Source: Psychrobacter cibarius (GTDB lineage: Bacteria > Pseudomonadota > Gammaproteobacteria > Pseudomonadales > Moraxellaceae). From it: a DNA stretch of 64,000 nucleotides. The translations under genes were made by a program, and so were the position numbers. Under the pieces are notes generated by a model. The model was given only the letters and a program-made list of their open reading frames with translations. It was not told the DNA's origin and ran no database searches. The stretch spans positions 558,001-622,000 of the forward strand of contig CP131612.1 of assembly GCA_030686115.1 (NCBI GenBank), given 5' to 3'. Below, one piece after another: positions 27,522 through 36,737 of this stretch (within the stretch, counting starts at the first letter, position 1; every line of letters starts with the position of its first letter).

Positions 27522-28070
27522 TTAGTGTGAAGCCGTTTGACAATGCAGCTCGCGCGTCTCTTCTACTTGACAGTCGTACTCGTTTAAGTTTAAGCGCCAC
27601 AAATAAATCAAGGCAATGCCATAAATAGCAGTCTCTGACAGCTCTTCTGTAATGACGCCCAAAGCTTCGGGAATCATAATGGCGTTTTCGCCCATATATT
27701 CTAATAATGCCAAGGCGGCGACGCTAAAATACAAAGAAACAGGTACTTTTTTTAATATTGCCCAAAGATAACGCCATGAATAAGCCAATAAACCAACGAT
27801 CAGCACATAAACGATGGTCAGGACGAGGTCTTCCCACCAGTCATAAGAATGGCTGAACAACACAAAGTCAGTGGGAACCAATAAGTCTGGTAGATAATTT
27901 AACTCACGGCGTATCACAGCAAAGAATACCAGCACCGCTGCCAACCAAAAAGCTCGAATCTGTTTAAACGTATTTGTGGCAGAGCTCTGTCGTAAATACT
28001 GCACGCAACGTAGCAGACAGGCGAATAAAATAATAATGCCAGGGATTTCGATGATGCCATCTGAACTCAA
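27522..28070 (-). CDS. Hypothetical membrane protein behind a leader hairpin
   Basis: This 182-residue protein has about five hydrophobic helices (IIILFACLLRCVQYL, FWLAAVLVFFAVI, LVLTIVYVLIVGLLAY, YFSVAALALLEYM and TAIYGIALIYLW). No known domain is recognised. TTG at 28070 is chosen because a perfect AGGAGG (28079-28084) lies eight bases upstream; GTG at 28112 would place the start inside a terminator-like hairpin. The unusually strong ribosome binding site with a weak start codon and the hairpin just before it suggest control of expression in the leader. Confidence 0.72.
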   Translation of the reverse strand: MSSDGIIEIPGIIILFACLLRCVQYLRQSSATNTFKQIRAFWLAAVLVFFAVIRRELNYLPDLLVPTDFVLFSHSYDWWEDLVLTIVYVLIVGLLAYSWRYLWAILKKVPVSLYFSVAALALLEYMGENAIMIPEALGVITEELSETAIYGIALIYLWRLNLNEYDCQVEETRELHCQTASH

Positions 28071-28087
28071 AATAAAAACCTCCTGAT

Positions 28088-28125
28088 TTTTTAAAATAAA
28101 AAAAGTGAGCACAAAGGCTCACTTT
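28088..28125 (-). terminator. Terminator-like hairpin directly upstream of a Shine-Dalgarno site
   Basis: Read on the minus strand, AAAGTGAGC (28117-28125) pairs with GCTCACTTT (28102-28110) over a six-base loop and is followed by a T-rich run. The T-run ends about 10 bases before the AGGAGG of the membrane-protein gene. It may end the upstream envelope-protein gene or act as an attenuator of the membrane-protein gene. Confidence 0.8.
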
Positions 28126-28321
28126 AGACCGAACATTATCCAATGACATATAACGCAATAAGCCGCTATTATAACGCCAATGTCAGCGCTATAACGTTAT
28201 TTAATATAACTAATGAGTCATATGTCATTGTTAATACAAGCAAACAAATGCTCTTTGTTGTGCACATTGCTATCGGCTATTTATACCTATGATGATACAA
28301 CTAATTCAATAGATAGCAGGG

Positions 28322-29494
28322 TTAAAATAAGGCTTCCATCCGTAATAATGCCGAAGGGTAATGGTTCTTATCCGCTGTTTTATCATTATAATAATTTAGC
28401 TCTGTTTGTACATAAAGCCACTCTCGCCAGACAGGTTGGCGATAGCTGATAGCAGGGCCATAGCTGTTTAATGTTGATTTATCACGGTCAAAGTAACCGC
28501 CAGTAGAGACACCATAAGCCAACTGTTTTTCATTGCCCAAGTAGTGTACTTGTCTGAGATCGTTGCTCCAGTCCGTGCTTTCTTCATTGTCTTGATTGCG
28601 ATAACGGATGGCGGTGCGATTATTGATGAACCGCTCAGCATTTGTACCATATTGCAGATTTAGCCCGCCTTTTGCATAGTGCTCACTATCGAGTCCATAA
28701 CGATAGTAACTATCACTAGTGACAGTCCATTTTTTGTTGTCATACCAGTCTTTATCGACGCTCATTTTTACGTATAAGTCATCGAGCGAGCGAACCCCGA
28801 CATCGATATCTGTTTTGACCCCTAACTGCTGCTCAACCTCATGACTAAAACGTGACCAACGAAGGGCGATAGAACCATTGTCTTCTCGCGTTTTCCTCCT
28901 GTTGACGAGTCCATCTTGGTTACTGGTATTTGCTTGGTAGGTATCGCCCGTCACATTCTGTTTTAAGAAAGTATCTTCATCCAAATCCTCATCACCGATA
29001 ATCAGACTCAATCTTTTTTCTAATACTGGCAAGCGTAAGCGGCCGCGAATTCTAGGTTCAACGCTCACGTCACTGCCTGATTGTGGATCGTTGACCCAGC
29101 GGGTATCTAGTACAACTCGTAAACTGGCTTTGGCGGGTTTTTTGGGATCTGGTTCGCCGAACCAACCGTCCATTTTGTGTGCCCATTCATGCAGCTGCTC
29201 TTGGACATCTTCACGGCGTTCGTCCGTCCAGTTTTGTGCTCCTTGTACTGATGGAGCAGACTGCTCGGCAGATGTTTCGGTAGATTGAGGTAGATAGCCA
29301 AATTGATTAAGGTTTTTATCTCGATTAGAGTTAGCATCATGAGATAACGAAGCCGTGTCAGATTTTAGCGGTTCGACTTTCTGCTCTGTGCTGGGCGTAG
29401 TATCCGCCCATGCTTGCGTGCATAAACTTAAGCTGGCAAGTGTGTAAAGGGTAATGGTGTTGAGATTTGCTGGTTTAATCATGGAGAGCTTCAA
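28322..29494 (-). CDS. Hypothetical secreted, probably outer-membrane protein
   Basis: The protein has a signal peptide (residues 1-30, ending AWA), a polar and probably disordered stretch (31-110), and then alternating hydrophobic-polar strands (ALRWSRFSHEVEQQLGV, DLYVKMSVDKDWYDN, AIRYRNQDNEES, YVQTELNYYND). The final residue is Phe, as in many outer-membrane beta-barrels. I do not recognise the family. It begins divergently from the secreted-protein gene at 29575. Confidence 0.68.
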   Translation of the reverse strand: MKLSMIKPANLNTITLYTLASLSLCTQAWADTTPSTEQKVEPLKSDTASLSHDANSNRDKNLNQFGYLPQSTETSAEQSAPSVQGAQNWTDERREDVQEQLHEWAHKMDGWFGEPDPKKPAKASLRVVLDTRWVNDPQSGSDVSVEPRIRGRLRLPVLEKRLSLIIGDEDLDEDTFLKQNVTGDTYQANTSNQDGLVNRRKTREDNGSIALRWSRFSHEVEQQLGVKTDIDVGVRSLDDLYVKMSVDKDWYDNKKWTVTSDSYYRYGLDSEHYAKGGLNLQYGTNAERFINNRTAIRYRNQDNEESTDWSNDLRQVHYLGNEKQLAYGVSTGGYFDRDKSTLNSYGPAISYRQPVWREWLYVQTELNYYNDKTADKNHYPSALLRMEALF

Positions 29495-29574
29495 TTACTT
29501 TGGGTAGCTAAAAAAGACAAACAAAAGTATTATGCCATAGGTCGTTAAGCACATACATATAGAGGCGCTATTAT

Positions 29575-30348
29575 ATGAAAGTTTTAATCATTGTAAGCTT
29601 GTTTCTGATGGTCTTGCCTTCAGCACATGCTGAAATATCTCTTGATGTCAGACAAGCTGTCGAAAAAATTATGAGTGTTTATTACAGTTCAAGCTATGAT
29701 AAGTTGCGTGGTTGTACCTTATATGACGACGGCTCAGAAATCTATTGCCTTGCTCCTAAGCATTATGAATTTAAAAACATCGAGGGAGTAGATACTTTAT
29801 ATGTATTGGTTTCTGGTGATACGGTGGAAGATGGTGCACGAGTGACACCAGGACTTGGCGGATTATTCATACTTTATAAATTAGGCAATTCTTGGGTCGT
29901 CTCTGCAAGCAGTCCTTATATAAAAAATGGCGGAGCGGGTAGAAGTCAGCTCAAAGATTTTGATTTAAGAGAAGTGGGTGATAATAAATACGGGTGGGTA
30001 GGGAGTCATTGTGGATCAGGGGCAGGAGGGCAAACTAATTGTTTTTGGGAAATGTACGCGCCTTTAGCTAGCGGAGAGATTGAACAAGTCGCACAGCTGC
30101 CTTCAGATTACTCATATGAATTTATGAGTGCTCCGGGATATACTAAAATCGAAGGTAGTGTCCATATCGAGAGTTATCAGCCGATGACCGCAGGATTTTA
30201 TCCATTGACCATGACGCATGATAGTGAAAGCGGAGAGTATGATGAAGACTATGAGTTAATACCTAACAGCGTAAAAAAGAGCGAAGAGCGTTATACCGTC
30301 AGCTTTGACCAAAACACACACACTTTTATCGCGCCTAAAGATTTTTAG
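29575..30348 (+). CDS. Hypothetical secreted protein
   Basis: The protein has a signal peptide (residues 1-19, ending AHA) and a mature domain of about 238 residues with four cysteines (GCTLYD, IYCLAP, SHCGSG and TNCFWE) that could form two disulfides. No known family is recognised. It lies 72 bases upstream of the nuclease-STAND gene on the same strand without a terminator between, so the two may be cotranscribed, though a signal-peptide protein is not an obvious partner. The ATG is preceded by a weak ribosome binding site. Confidence 0.68.
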   Translation: MKVLIIVSLFLMVLPSAHAEISLDVRQAVEKIMSVYYSSSYDKLRGCTLYDDGSEIYCLAPKHYEFKNIEGVDTLYVLVSGDTVEDGARVTPGLGGLFILYKLGNSWVVSASSPYIKNGGAGRSQLKDFDLREVGDNKYGWVGSHCGSGAGGQTNCFWEMYAPLASGEIEQVAQLPSDYSYEFMSAPGYTKIEGSVHIESYQPMTAGFYPLTMTHDSESGEYDEDYELIPNSVKKSEERYTVSFDQNTHTFIAPKDF

Positions 30349-30420
30349 AGTTTTTTAAAAGATTTAATATATTAACATCAAAATTTAATATTCTATACAA
30401 CCGTAATGGATGCTAGGTCT

Positions 30421-32748
30421 ATGACTGACTACACTTTTGAAACTCTTAACGATAAAGAGTTTGAAGTTCTAACGGTTGATTTGCTATCTAAAGAATTTAA
30501 CACTCATATAGAACGGTTTAAATCAGGTAGGGATGGTGGAATCGATGGACGTTTTTTTGAAGGAAGTGTTGAAAACGGTGTTGTCATCATTCAATGCAAA
30601 CATTGGCTAAAATCAGGTATCAAAGCATTAGTAGCAGAATGTCAAAAGCATGAAGCCAAAAAAGTTATAAAATTGAATCCTAGTAGATATATTTTTGTCA
30701 CTTCATTAGCACTATCCGCTCAAAACAAAAAAGACATTTCAGATGCTTTTAGCCCTTATATTAAAAATGAATCTGACATCATTGGTAATGAAGATATAAA
30801 CAGTTTATTAGCCAAACATCCTGATGTAGAGCGCCAACATTACAAGCTATGGCTAGCAGGTACTAACGTTTTACAGTCAATTTTATCTAACGATGTACTG
30901 GGAAGAAGTAGTTTTCAGTTGGAAGAAATTCAAGAGTTTCTACCTAAGTATGTGCGAACCGAGAATCATAAAAAAGCGTTCGAAAAGTTAGAAGAACTTG
31001 GCAGTATCATTATCAACGGCGAACCTGGTATTGGCAAAACCACTTTAGCGGAACAGATGTGCTTTGAGTATGCTGCTCAAGGTTATCAGTTAGTTGTAGT
31101 GCATGAGTCCATTATAGAAGCGGAAAAAATATATAACCCTGAATGGCAACAAATTTTTTATTTTGATGATTTTTTAGGAAGTAACTTCCTATTCGCAATA
31201 GATGCAAAGCAGGACTCACATATTGTGAGCTTTATGAAAAGAGTTAGTAAGGACAGCTCAAAACGATTTATTCTAACGACTCGCTCGAACATATTGAATC
31301 AAGGGAAAAGATTGTCAGAAAAATTTGAACAAGGTAACCTTGATAGGAATGAATATGAGATAAAAATTCAGTCTCTGACAGAGTTTGATAGAGCACAAAT
31401 TCTTTATAACCACATCTATTTTAGTGATTTATCAGAAGACTTTATTCAGCAAATATATATTGATAAGCGCTATAGGAGCATTATTTCACACAAAAATTTC
31501 AATCCGCGGTTGATTGAGTTTATTACTGATGCTGTCAAAGTTGAGAAGGAAGCAAGTCCTGAGGTTTATTGGGATTATATTCAAAAGTCTCTTGATAACC
31601 CAAAGGATATTTGGCGTGGCATGATACAGACGCAGATAAGTGATTTGGATAGGCATATAGTAATCGCCATCGTCTTAAATGGCAGTCCCGTTAGCGAAGA
31701 GCAGATAGTTGCATTATTAATCAATCTGAAGGAATCAGGATTAGATCCAACTTCTGAATATCCTACCATTGGTAATATCATGCGGGGGTTAGTAGGGTCT
31801 GTTTTAAACAGGAATATAAATAGAGATGGTCAGGTGACGTACAGCTTATTTAATCCTTCGATTGCTGACTTTGTAATCTCGGAATATCTTAATAGAGCTG
31901 ATTATGTAGCGAAGTTGGTAAGCTGTTTGAGAACAACAAATGCACTAAATAATGTTGATAGATTAATTAAATCTAATAGCACATTACTAGAATTTGACAC
32001 ACTACTAATTAGGTTGTTTCAGACTGAGCTAGATTCAGAGCTAACGCCTGATTTGTATTCAATTAAGTTAGTAGAACTATTAGAGTTGATTGGGCATAAT
32101 TCAAAAACCTTACTTAAGAAAATATTTATCACCTTATCTAACAATACATTTGAAAATTTTGGATTACCTCTCATAACAGTATGTCGGCTAGGATTAGAGA
32201 GGCAGCTATTTCAGCCTAGCGACAAATACATTAGCATTGCATTACTTAAGTCTCTTGAAAGTATTGATTTCACGTACTTTCCTTTTGAGAGCTTTAAAGA
32301 AATTGAAGTGCTAATTTATTTTTTAAATAAGAATGATGACTTATTAACGTTGTATAGAGAGTTATTTATAAGCTTCATATGTGAAGAAATAACTGATTGG
32401 GCAGAATCTGATGGAGTATTTAGACTTATTCAGCATAGAGATGAAATTAATACATACGATATTGAGGAATATCTTGAAGGGCTTTTAGATGTCTTGGAAC
32501 TCCAGTTTTGTTTTGATGAAGAAGAGCTGGAGCTTATCAGTGATTATTTAGACATAGATAGTATTATTAGTTCCAATAACTATAAAGATAGCCGTCGCTC
32601 TACGGAATACTCTGAAAGAGGTTGTAATTTTGCAAGTGGGCATAGTTTTTCTGAAAGAAATGAAGATCTGAATAACTCTATAAACTCTACTATCTGCTCT
32701 ATAGAGTCAGAAATTGACCCAATTGATGACTTATTCAATAGAGAATAA
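30421..32748 (+). CDS. Mrr-like nuclease fused to STAND-type NTPase, candidate antiphage protein
   Basis: Residues 1-130 form an Mrr-like restriction endonuclease: Glu15, Asp42 in GRDGGIDGR, and the Gln58-x-Lys60 pair in IIQCKHW give the PD-(D/E)xK core. Residues about 165-500 form a P-loop NTPase of the STAND type (nSTAND3-like): Walker A GEPGIGKTT (200-208), Walker B FYFDDF (around 249), sensor RFILTTRSN (282-289), and the end motif NPSIADFVISEYL (from 478). The C-terminal 275 residues are helical and acidic and may sense a trigger. Such nuclease-STAND fusions occur in defence genes, for example the Avs group, but this one is short and has no recognised sensor repeats. ATG 30421 follows AGGT. 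Confidence 0.83.
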   Translation: MTDYTFETLNDKEFEVLTVDLLSKEFNTHIERFKSGRDGGIDGRFFEGSVENGVVIIQCKHWLKSGIKALVAECQKHEAKKVIKLNPSRYIFVTSLALSAQNKKDISDAFSPYIKNESDIIGNEDINSLLAKHPDVERQHYKLWLAGTNVLQSILSNDVLGRSSFQLEEIQEFLPKYVRTENHKKAFEKLEELGSIIINGEPGIGKTTLAEQMCFEYAAQGYQLVVVHESIIEAEKIYNPEWQQIFYFDDFLGSNFLFAIDAKQDSHIVSFMKRVSKDSSKRFILTTRSNILNQGKRLSEKFEQGNLDRNEYEIKIQSLTEFDRAQILYNHIYFSDLSEDFIQQIYIDKRYRSIISHKNFNPRLIEFITDAVKVEKEASPEVYWDYIQKSLDNPKDIWRGMIQTQISDLDRHIVIAIVLNGSPVSEEQIVALLINLKESGLDPTSEYPTIGNIMRGLVGSVLNRNINRDGQVTYSLFNPSIADFVISEYLNRADYVAKLVSCLRTTNALNNVDRLIKSNSTLLEFDTLLIRLFQTELDSELTPDLYSIKLVELLELIGHNSKTLLKKIFITLSNNTFENFGLPLITVCRLGLERQLFQPSDKYISIALLKSLESIDFTYFPFESFKEIEVLIYFLNKNDDLLTLYRELFISFICEEITDWAESDGVFRLIQHRDEINTYDIEEYLEGLLDVLELQFCFDEEELELISDYLDIDSIISSNNYKDSRRSTEYSERGCNFASGHSFSERNEDLNNSINSTICSIESEIDPIDDLFNRE

Positions 32749-32791
32749 TAAAAAGTGCTAGCGAAAAAATCATTAAATGTATAAGTTTAGA

Positions 32792-32830
32792 TATTAAAAA
32801 AGATGGGTTATTTTATCGCTAACCCATCTT
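32792..32830 (-). terminator. Intrinsic terminator of polA
   Basis: AGATGGGTTA (32801-32810) pairs with TAACCCATCT (32820-32829); on the minus strand a T-run follows. Confidence 0.9.
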
Positions 32831-32857
32831 ATGTCAAAACCTAATCTAAATCAGCAC

Positions 32858-35848
32858 TTAATGCGCCTCATCCCAATTCTCGCCAGCACCCGTCTCAACC
32901 AATAACGGCACAGCAAAGTCGACGTTCCAGCCCTTTTCGACAGCAGTTGTCGTTAAGACGTCTTGCATAGCATGAGTAATGAGTTGGCTAATCTCATCTA
33001 CCTTGTCACTATCCACTTCGAACACCAATTCATCATGGACTTGTAGCAGCATTTTGGCTTGCGCTTTTGGCAGTACTTTATCGACGGCAATCATCGCCAG
33101 CTTAATTAGATCTGCCGCTGAGCCTTGTAGCGGTGCGTTAATAGCCGCGCGTTCAGCGCCTTGTTTGACCATGCGGTTGCTGTGAGTGATATCAGGCGTG
33201 TAGAGCTTACGACCCAATATCGTCTCGACATAGCCTTGCTCATGAGCACTGGCGCGAGTATTGATCATATAGTTTTTGACACCAGGATAGCGATCAAAAT
33301 ACATATCGATATAATCTTGTGCCTCATTGCGGCTCATTTGTAGCTGCTTGGCAAGTCCAAAGGCGCTCATACCATAAAGCAGACCAAAATTAATGGCTTT
33401 GGCATTACGGCGCTCGGTCGAGGTTACGTCGGCAACTTCTTTGCCAAGTACTTCAGCGGCAGTCGCAGCGTGAATATCTAAACCTTCATTAAAGGCGTCA
33501 GTTAAGTTTTTATCGCCTGAGAAATGCGCCATGAGACGCAATTCAATTTGTGAATAATCCGCCGCCAAAATAACGCGACCTTCTGGTGCGATAAAGGCTT
33601 GACGAATCAAGCGACCAGTCGCGGTACGAATCGGAATATTTTGTAAGTTAGGATCAGTCGAAGACAAACGCCCAGTACTGGTCAATGCCTGATGATAGCT
33701 GGTGTGTACGCGATCAGTTTCGCTATCTGCGACATTATCAAGCGCATCGGTATAAGTGCTTTTGAGCTTAGATAGACCGCGATACTCTAAGGTGATATCG
33801 ACCAATGGATGATCGATTTTTGACAGTACGGCCTCACCAGTAGAATATTGCCCTGATTTGGTTTTTTTGCCGCCAGCAATGCCGAGCTTTTCAAATAGTA
33901 TCTCACCGAGCTGCTTAGGTGAGCCGAGGTTAAACTCTTCTCCTGCCACTTCATAAGCACGTTTTTCTAGCGCGACGATTTCTTCATCGAAGCGCTTTGA
34001 TAGCTCATTTAAAAATGGACGTTTGATGAGAATGCCGTTTGCTTCCATCTGGCAGAGTATCTCCGCCGTTGGGATTTCTAGCTCGTGTAGCAATTTGGCA
34101 TTATTGGCATCGTTCGCCAGCTCAACGCTGAATACCTCAAATAGCTGATAAGTAATGTCAGCATCTTCACAAGCATAGTCGCTAGCGATATCGATGGCGA
34201 CTTGGTCAAAGGTGACTTGCTTAGCGCCTTTACCAGCGACATCTTCATAACTGATGGTTTGGGTTTGTAGATAGTGACGTGCCAAATCATCCATGCCATG
34301 ACGAGTGATGGCGGCATTAATTACATAGCTGGCAAGCATGGTATCCATCGCCCAATTATTGGGACGAGCATGAATGCTACCCAGTAAATCGATATCATAA
34401 TGGCTGAGGATATGCGCATCGTATTTTAAATGCTGACCGATTTTACCAATATTTCGGTTTTCTAAGATAGGTTTTAGACGTGTTAAAACGCTATCGCGGT
34501 CGAGCTGTTTAGCCGTCAGCTCGTCACCCTCTAGCGCATGTGTCAGTGGTATGTAATAGGCTTCATGCGCTTGTACCGCAAAAGACAAACCGACGATTTG
34601 TGCTTGACGCCAATGGACGCTAGTGGTTTCGGTATCAATGACAAAGTGCGGCGCAGACTCTAATAATTCAATCAAACTGTCAAACGCATGCTCATCTAAA
34701 ACGGTGTGCCACGCTCTATCATGCTGTTTGCCGTTTTGGACATTCTCAATACTGCTTGATTGTAGCGACTTAGCGATTTGTGCTTGTGATTCAGCATCTG
34801 CTTGGCTACTTGCAACACTTTTTACGCCGTTCCCATTAGCATTGGCTGGATGGTTTGGGTGGTCAAGAGAAGCAAGCTCATTTCTAAACTCAAGCTCGCT
34901 ATACAGCTCGCGCAATTCATCTATATGGGCACAAGGATTGGTATCGATTTTCAAATCATTCCAGTCTTGACCGATATCTAAATCTGTGACGATAGTGGCC
35001 AGTTTGGCATTGAATGGAATTTCCTCTGCATGCTCAATCAAGCCTTTAGCGCCGCGACCTTTAATAAAGCCAATATGCTTTAACATATTGTCGATATCAC
35101 CGTACTCAACGAGTAAGTCTTTAGCGGTTTTTTTACCGATGCCGGGCACGCCTTTAATACCGTCAGAGGCATCACCCATCAAGGTTAAAAAATCAATCAT
35201 TTGGTTGGGGTTGATGCCAAATTTATCAATAACCGCTGCGGTGTCCGTGACCTTACCGGTAAAGCTGTCTTCCAATATCACACAGTCATTGACCAGTTGC
35301 ATCATGTCTTTATCGCCGGTTGAGATAACCACATGATGACCTTGCTCGACCGCACGGTGCGCCAGTGTGCCGATAATGTCATCCGCTTCTGCACCTTCGA
35401 TGCGTAACAGTGGAATGCCCAAAGCGGTTACCAAGCGATGGATATAAGGAATTTGCTCCACCAGCTCTATGTCGATGGGCGGACGCGCCGCCTTATAATC
35501 AGCAGACATATGATGGCGAAAAGTGGGTGACTTGGTATCAAAACAGACCGCCATGTGAGTAGGATGATATCGACGCATCAATTTTAACAGTGCATTGAGC
35601 GTGCCACGGATGGCATTCGTTATCAGCCCTTGCGAGTTTTGCATGGTCTTTGGCAAGGCGTGATACGTGCGAAACAGATAATAAGAGCCATCAACCAAAA
35701 TAAAAGGTGGCTGATTTTTGTCCACGTGACTGGTGTCCATAGTCGCTACGTTGGGCATGGTATCAAAATTTGGTAAGGCTTTAGGGTCAAGCGCTTGATG
35801 CGAGTTGTGGTTATTGTCTACGGAGGAGTCGGTCATATGATCAGTCAT
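32858..35848 (-). CDS. polA: DNA polymerase I
   Basis: PolA fills gaps in repair and removes RNA primers from Okazaki fragments. All three activities look intact: the 5'-nuclease (start VDGSYYLFRTYHALP, later GDKDMMQLV and GIGKKTAKDLL), the 3'-5' proofreading exonuclease (FVIDTETTSVHW, YDAHIL and the YACEDAD end motif) and the polymerase with motif A (LAADYSQIELRLMAHFSGD), motif B (RRNAKAINFGLLYGMS) and motif C (LLQVHDELVFEV). The 996-residue length is a little over the usual 930; a polar linker of about 60 residues before the exonuclease accounts for this. ATG 35848 is chosen over GTG 35857. Confidence 0.97.
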   Translation of the reverse strand: MTDHMTDSSVDNNHNSHQALDPKALPNFDTMPNVATMDTSHVDKNQPPFILVDGSYYLFRTYHALPKTMQNSQGLITNAIRGTLNALLKLMRRYHPTHMAVCFDTKSPTFRHHMSADYKAARPPIDIELVEQIPYIHRLVTALGIPLLRIEGAEADDIIGTLAHRAVEQGHHVVISTGDKDMMQLVNDCVILEDSFTGKVTDTAAVIDKFGINPNQMIDFLTLMGDASDGIKGVPGIGKKTAKDLLVEYGDIDNMLKHIGFIKGRGAKGLIEHAEEIPFNAKLATIVTDLDIGQDWNDLKIDTNPCAHIDELRELYSELEFRNELASLDHPNHPANANGNGVKSVASSQADAESQAQIAKSLQSSSIENVQNGKQHDRAWHTVLDEHAFDSLIELLESAPHFVIDTETTSVHWRQAQIVGLSFAVQAHEAYYIPLTHALEGDELTAKQLDRDSVLTRLKPILENRNIGKIGQHLKYDAHILSHYDIDLLGSIHARPNNWAMDTMLASYVINAAITRHGMDDLARHYLQTQTISYEDVAGKGAKQVTFDQVAIDIASDYACEDADITYQLFEVFSVELANDANNAKLLHELEIPTAEILCQMEANGILIKRPFLNELSKRFDEEIVALEKRAYEVAGEEFNLGSPKQLGEILFEKLGIAGGKKTKSGQYSTGEAVLSKIDHPLVDITLEYRGLSKLKSTYTDALDNVADSETDRVHTSYHQALTSTGRLSSTDPNLQNIPIRTATGRLIRQAFIAPEGRVILAADYSQIELRLMAHFSGDKNLTDAFNEGLDIHAATAAEVLGKEVADVTSTERRNAKAINFGLLYGMSAFGLAKQLQMSRNEAQDYIDMYFDRYPGVKNYMINTRASAHEQGYVETILGRKLYTPDITHSNRMVKQGAERAAINAPLQGSAADLIKLAMIAVDKVLPKAQAKMLLQVHDELVFEVDSDKVDEISQLITHAMQDVLTTTAVEKGWNVDFAVPLLVETGAGENWDEAH

Positions 35849-35979
35849 AAAGGTCACTTATTATTAGGTATCAGATAGAGTAAATATCAGATAAAACGAT
35901 GCTTCCATTATAACGATAAAATCAGACCTTGCCGAACTTCTCGATAGTTATGATATTTCTACTGCTGACAGACGCTCAT

Positions 35980-36008
35980 AAAAAAAGAACCCAGTATTCA
36001 CTGAGCTC
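35980..36008 (-). terminator. Intrinsic terminator of ohr
   Basis: On the minus strand a nine-pair stem (two G-T pairs) with a GAAT loop, between 35987 and 36008, is followed by seven T residues. Confidence 0.82.
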
Positions 36009-36045
36009 TCTTATAGATAAAGCCGATATTGTTATTGTTAAAAAT

Positions 36046-36459
36046 CTATCTCACTTCTGAAGTCACTTCACTATCGATATTACCGTGAGTCGCTTTAGAA
36101 TATGGGCAGACTTTATTGGCTTTTTCGACCAACTTTTGGAACTCATCCGCTGATAGCTCTGTGTTTTCAGCAGTGACATGAATTTTCACGGCTAATTGAA
36201 AATCTAAGCCTTCACCTTTCATTAAATCTACGGATACTTCAGTGGTAGAGTCAAACTTTGCTTTTTCTGCCCCTTTGACCGCAGCAAGTGCACCATCAAA
36301 GCAAGCTGCATAGCCCATCGCAAATAACTGCTCTGGATTATTACCGTCTTTATCAGAGCCGGGTGCGACCATATTAATCGTCAAATCACTGTCTTGCAGA
36401 CTGGCATTGCCTGTACGACCGCCAGTAACTGTTGCTTTGGTGGAATATAGTGTTTTCAT
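36046..36459 (-). CDS. ohr: Organic hydroperoxide resistance protein Ohr
   Basis: Ohr is a dimeric thiol peroxidase of the OsmC fold that reduces organic, especially fatty-acid, hydroperoxides and is recycled by lipoyl groups. The reactive Cys53 (GYAACFDGAL) and resolving Cys118 (NKVCPYSKAT) are present, with Arg15 in GGRTGN. The length of 137 residues is standard. AAAGGATATGTT lies before the ATG. The usual regulator OhrR is not adjacent, so peroxide control must come from elsewhere or be absent. Confidence 0.95.
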   Translation of the reverse strand: MKTLYSTKATVTGGRTGNASLQDSDLTINMVAPGSDKDGNNPEQLFAMGYAACFDGALAAVKGAEKAKFDSTTEVSVDLMKGEGLDFQLAVKIHVTAENTELSADEFQKLVEKANKVCPYSKATHGNIDSEVTSEVR

Positions 36460-36737
36460 AACATATCCTTTGTTGTGAGTTTTTATGTTTAAGCATTAAA
36501 CTTTTATAGGGATTCAGCATAACAAACCAGTGCATGAGCAATATAGGTCAGTCGTAAGTATATACTGTGGATTTGTAAGTGAACTGTTAGTAGAATCTTT
36601 AGCTACATTTAACTATCGCAAGAAAAGCTTAATCGCTATAAGTAACAGAAGTATTAATGTAATATAGGAATATAGCTGTAATAAATAAAGTTATCAAAAT
36701 AGATGATAAAAAATCTAACCAATAAAGGTCTTATTCG

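Noticed and set aside
28322..29494. Phospholipase A1 (PldA-like) identity for the outer-membrane-like protein
   Set aside because: Position and a general barrel look suggested it, but the active-site His-Ser motif of that family was not found, so it is left as hypothetical.
34623..35336. Two plus-strand open frames (115 and 116 codons) inside polA
   Set aside because: They are antisense to well-conserved polA coding sequence and encode no domain.
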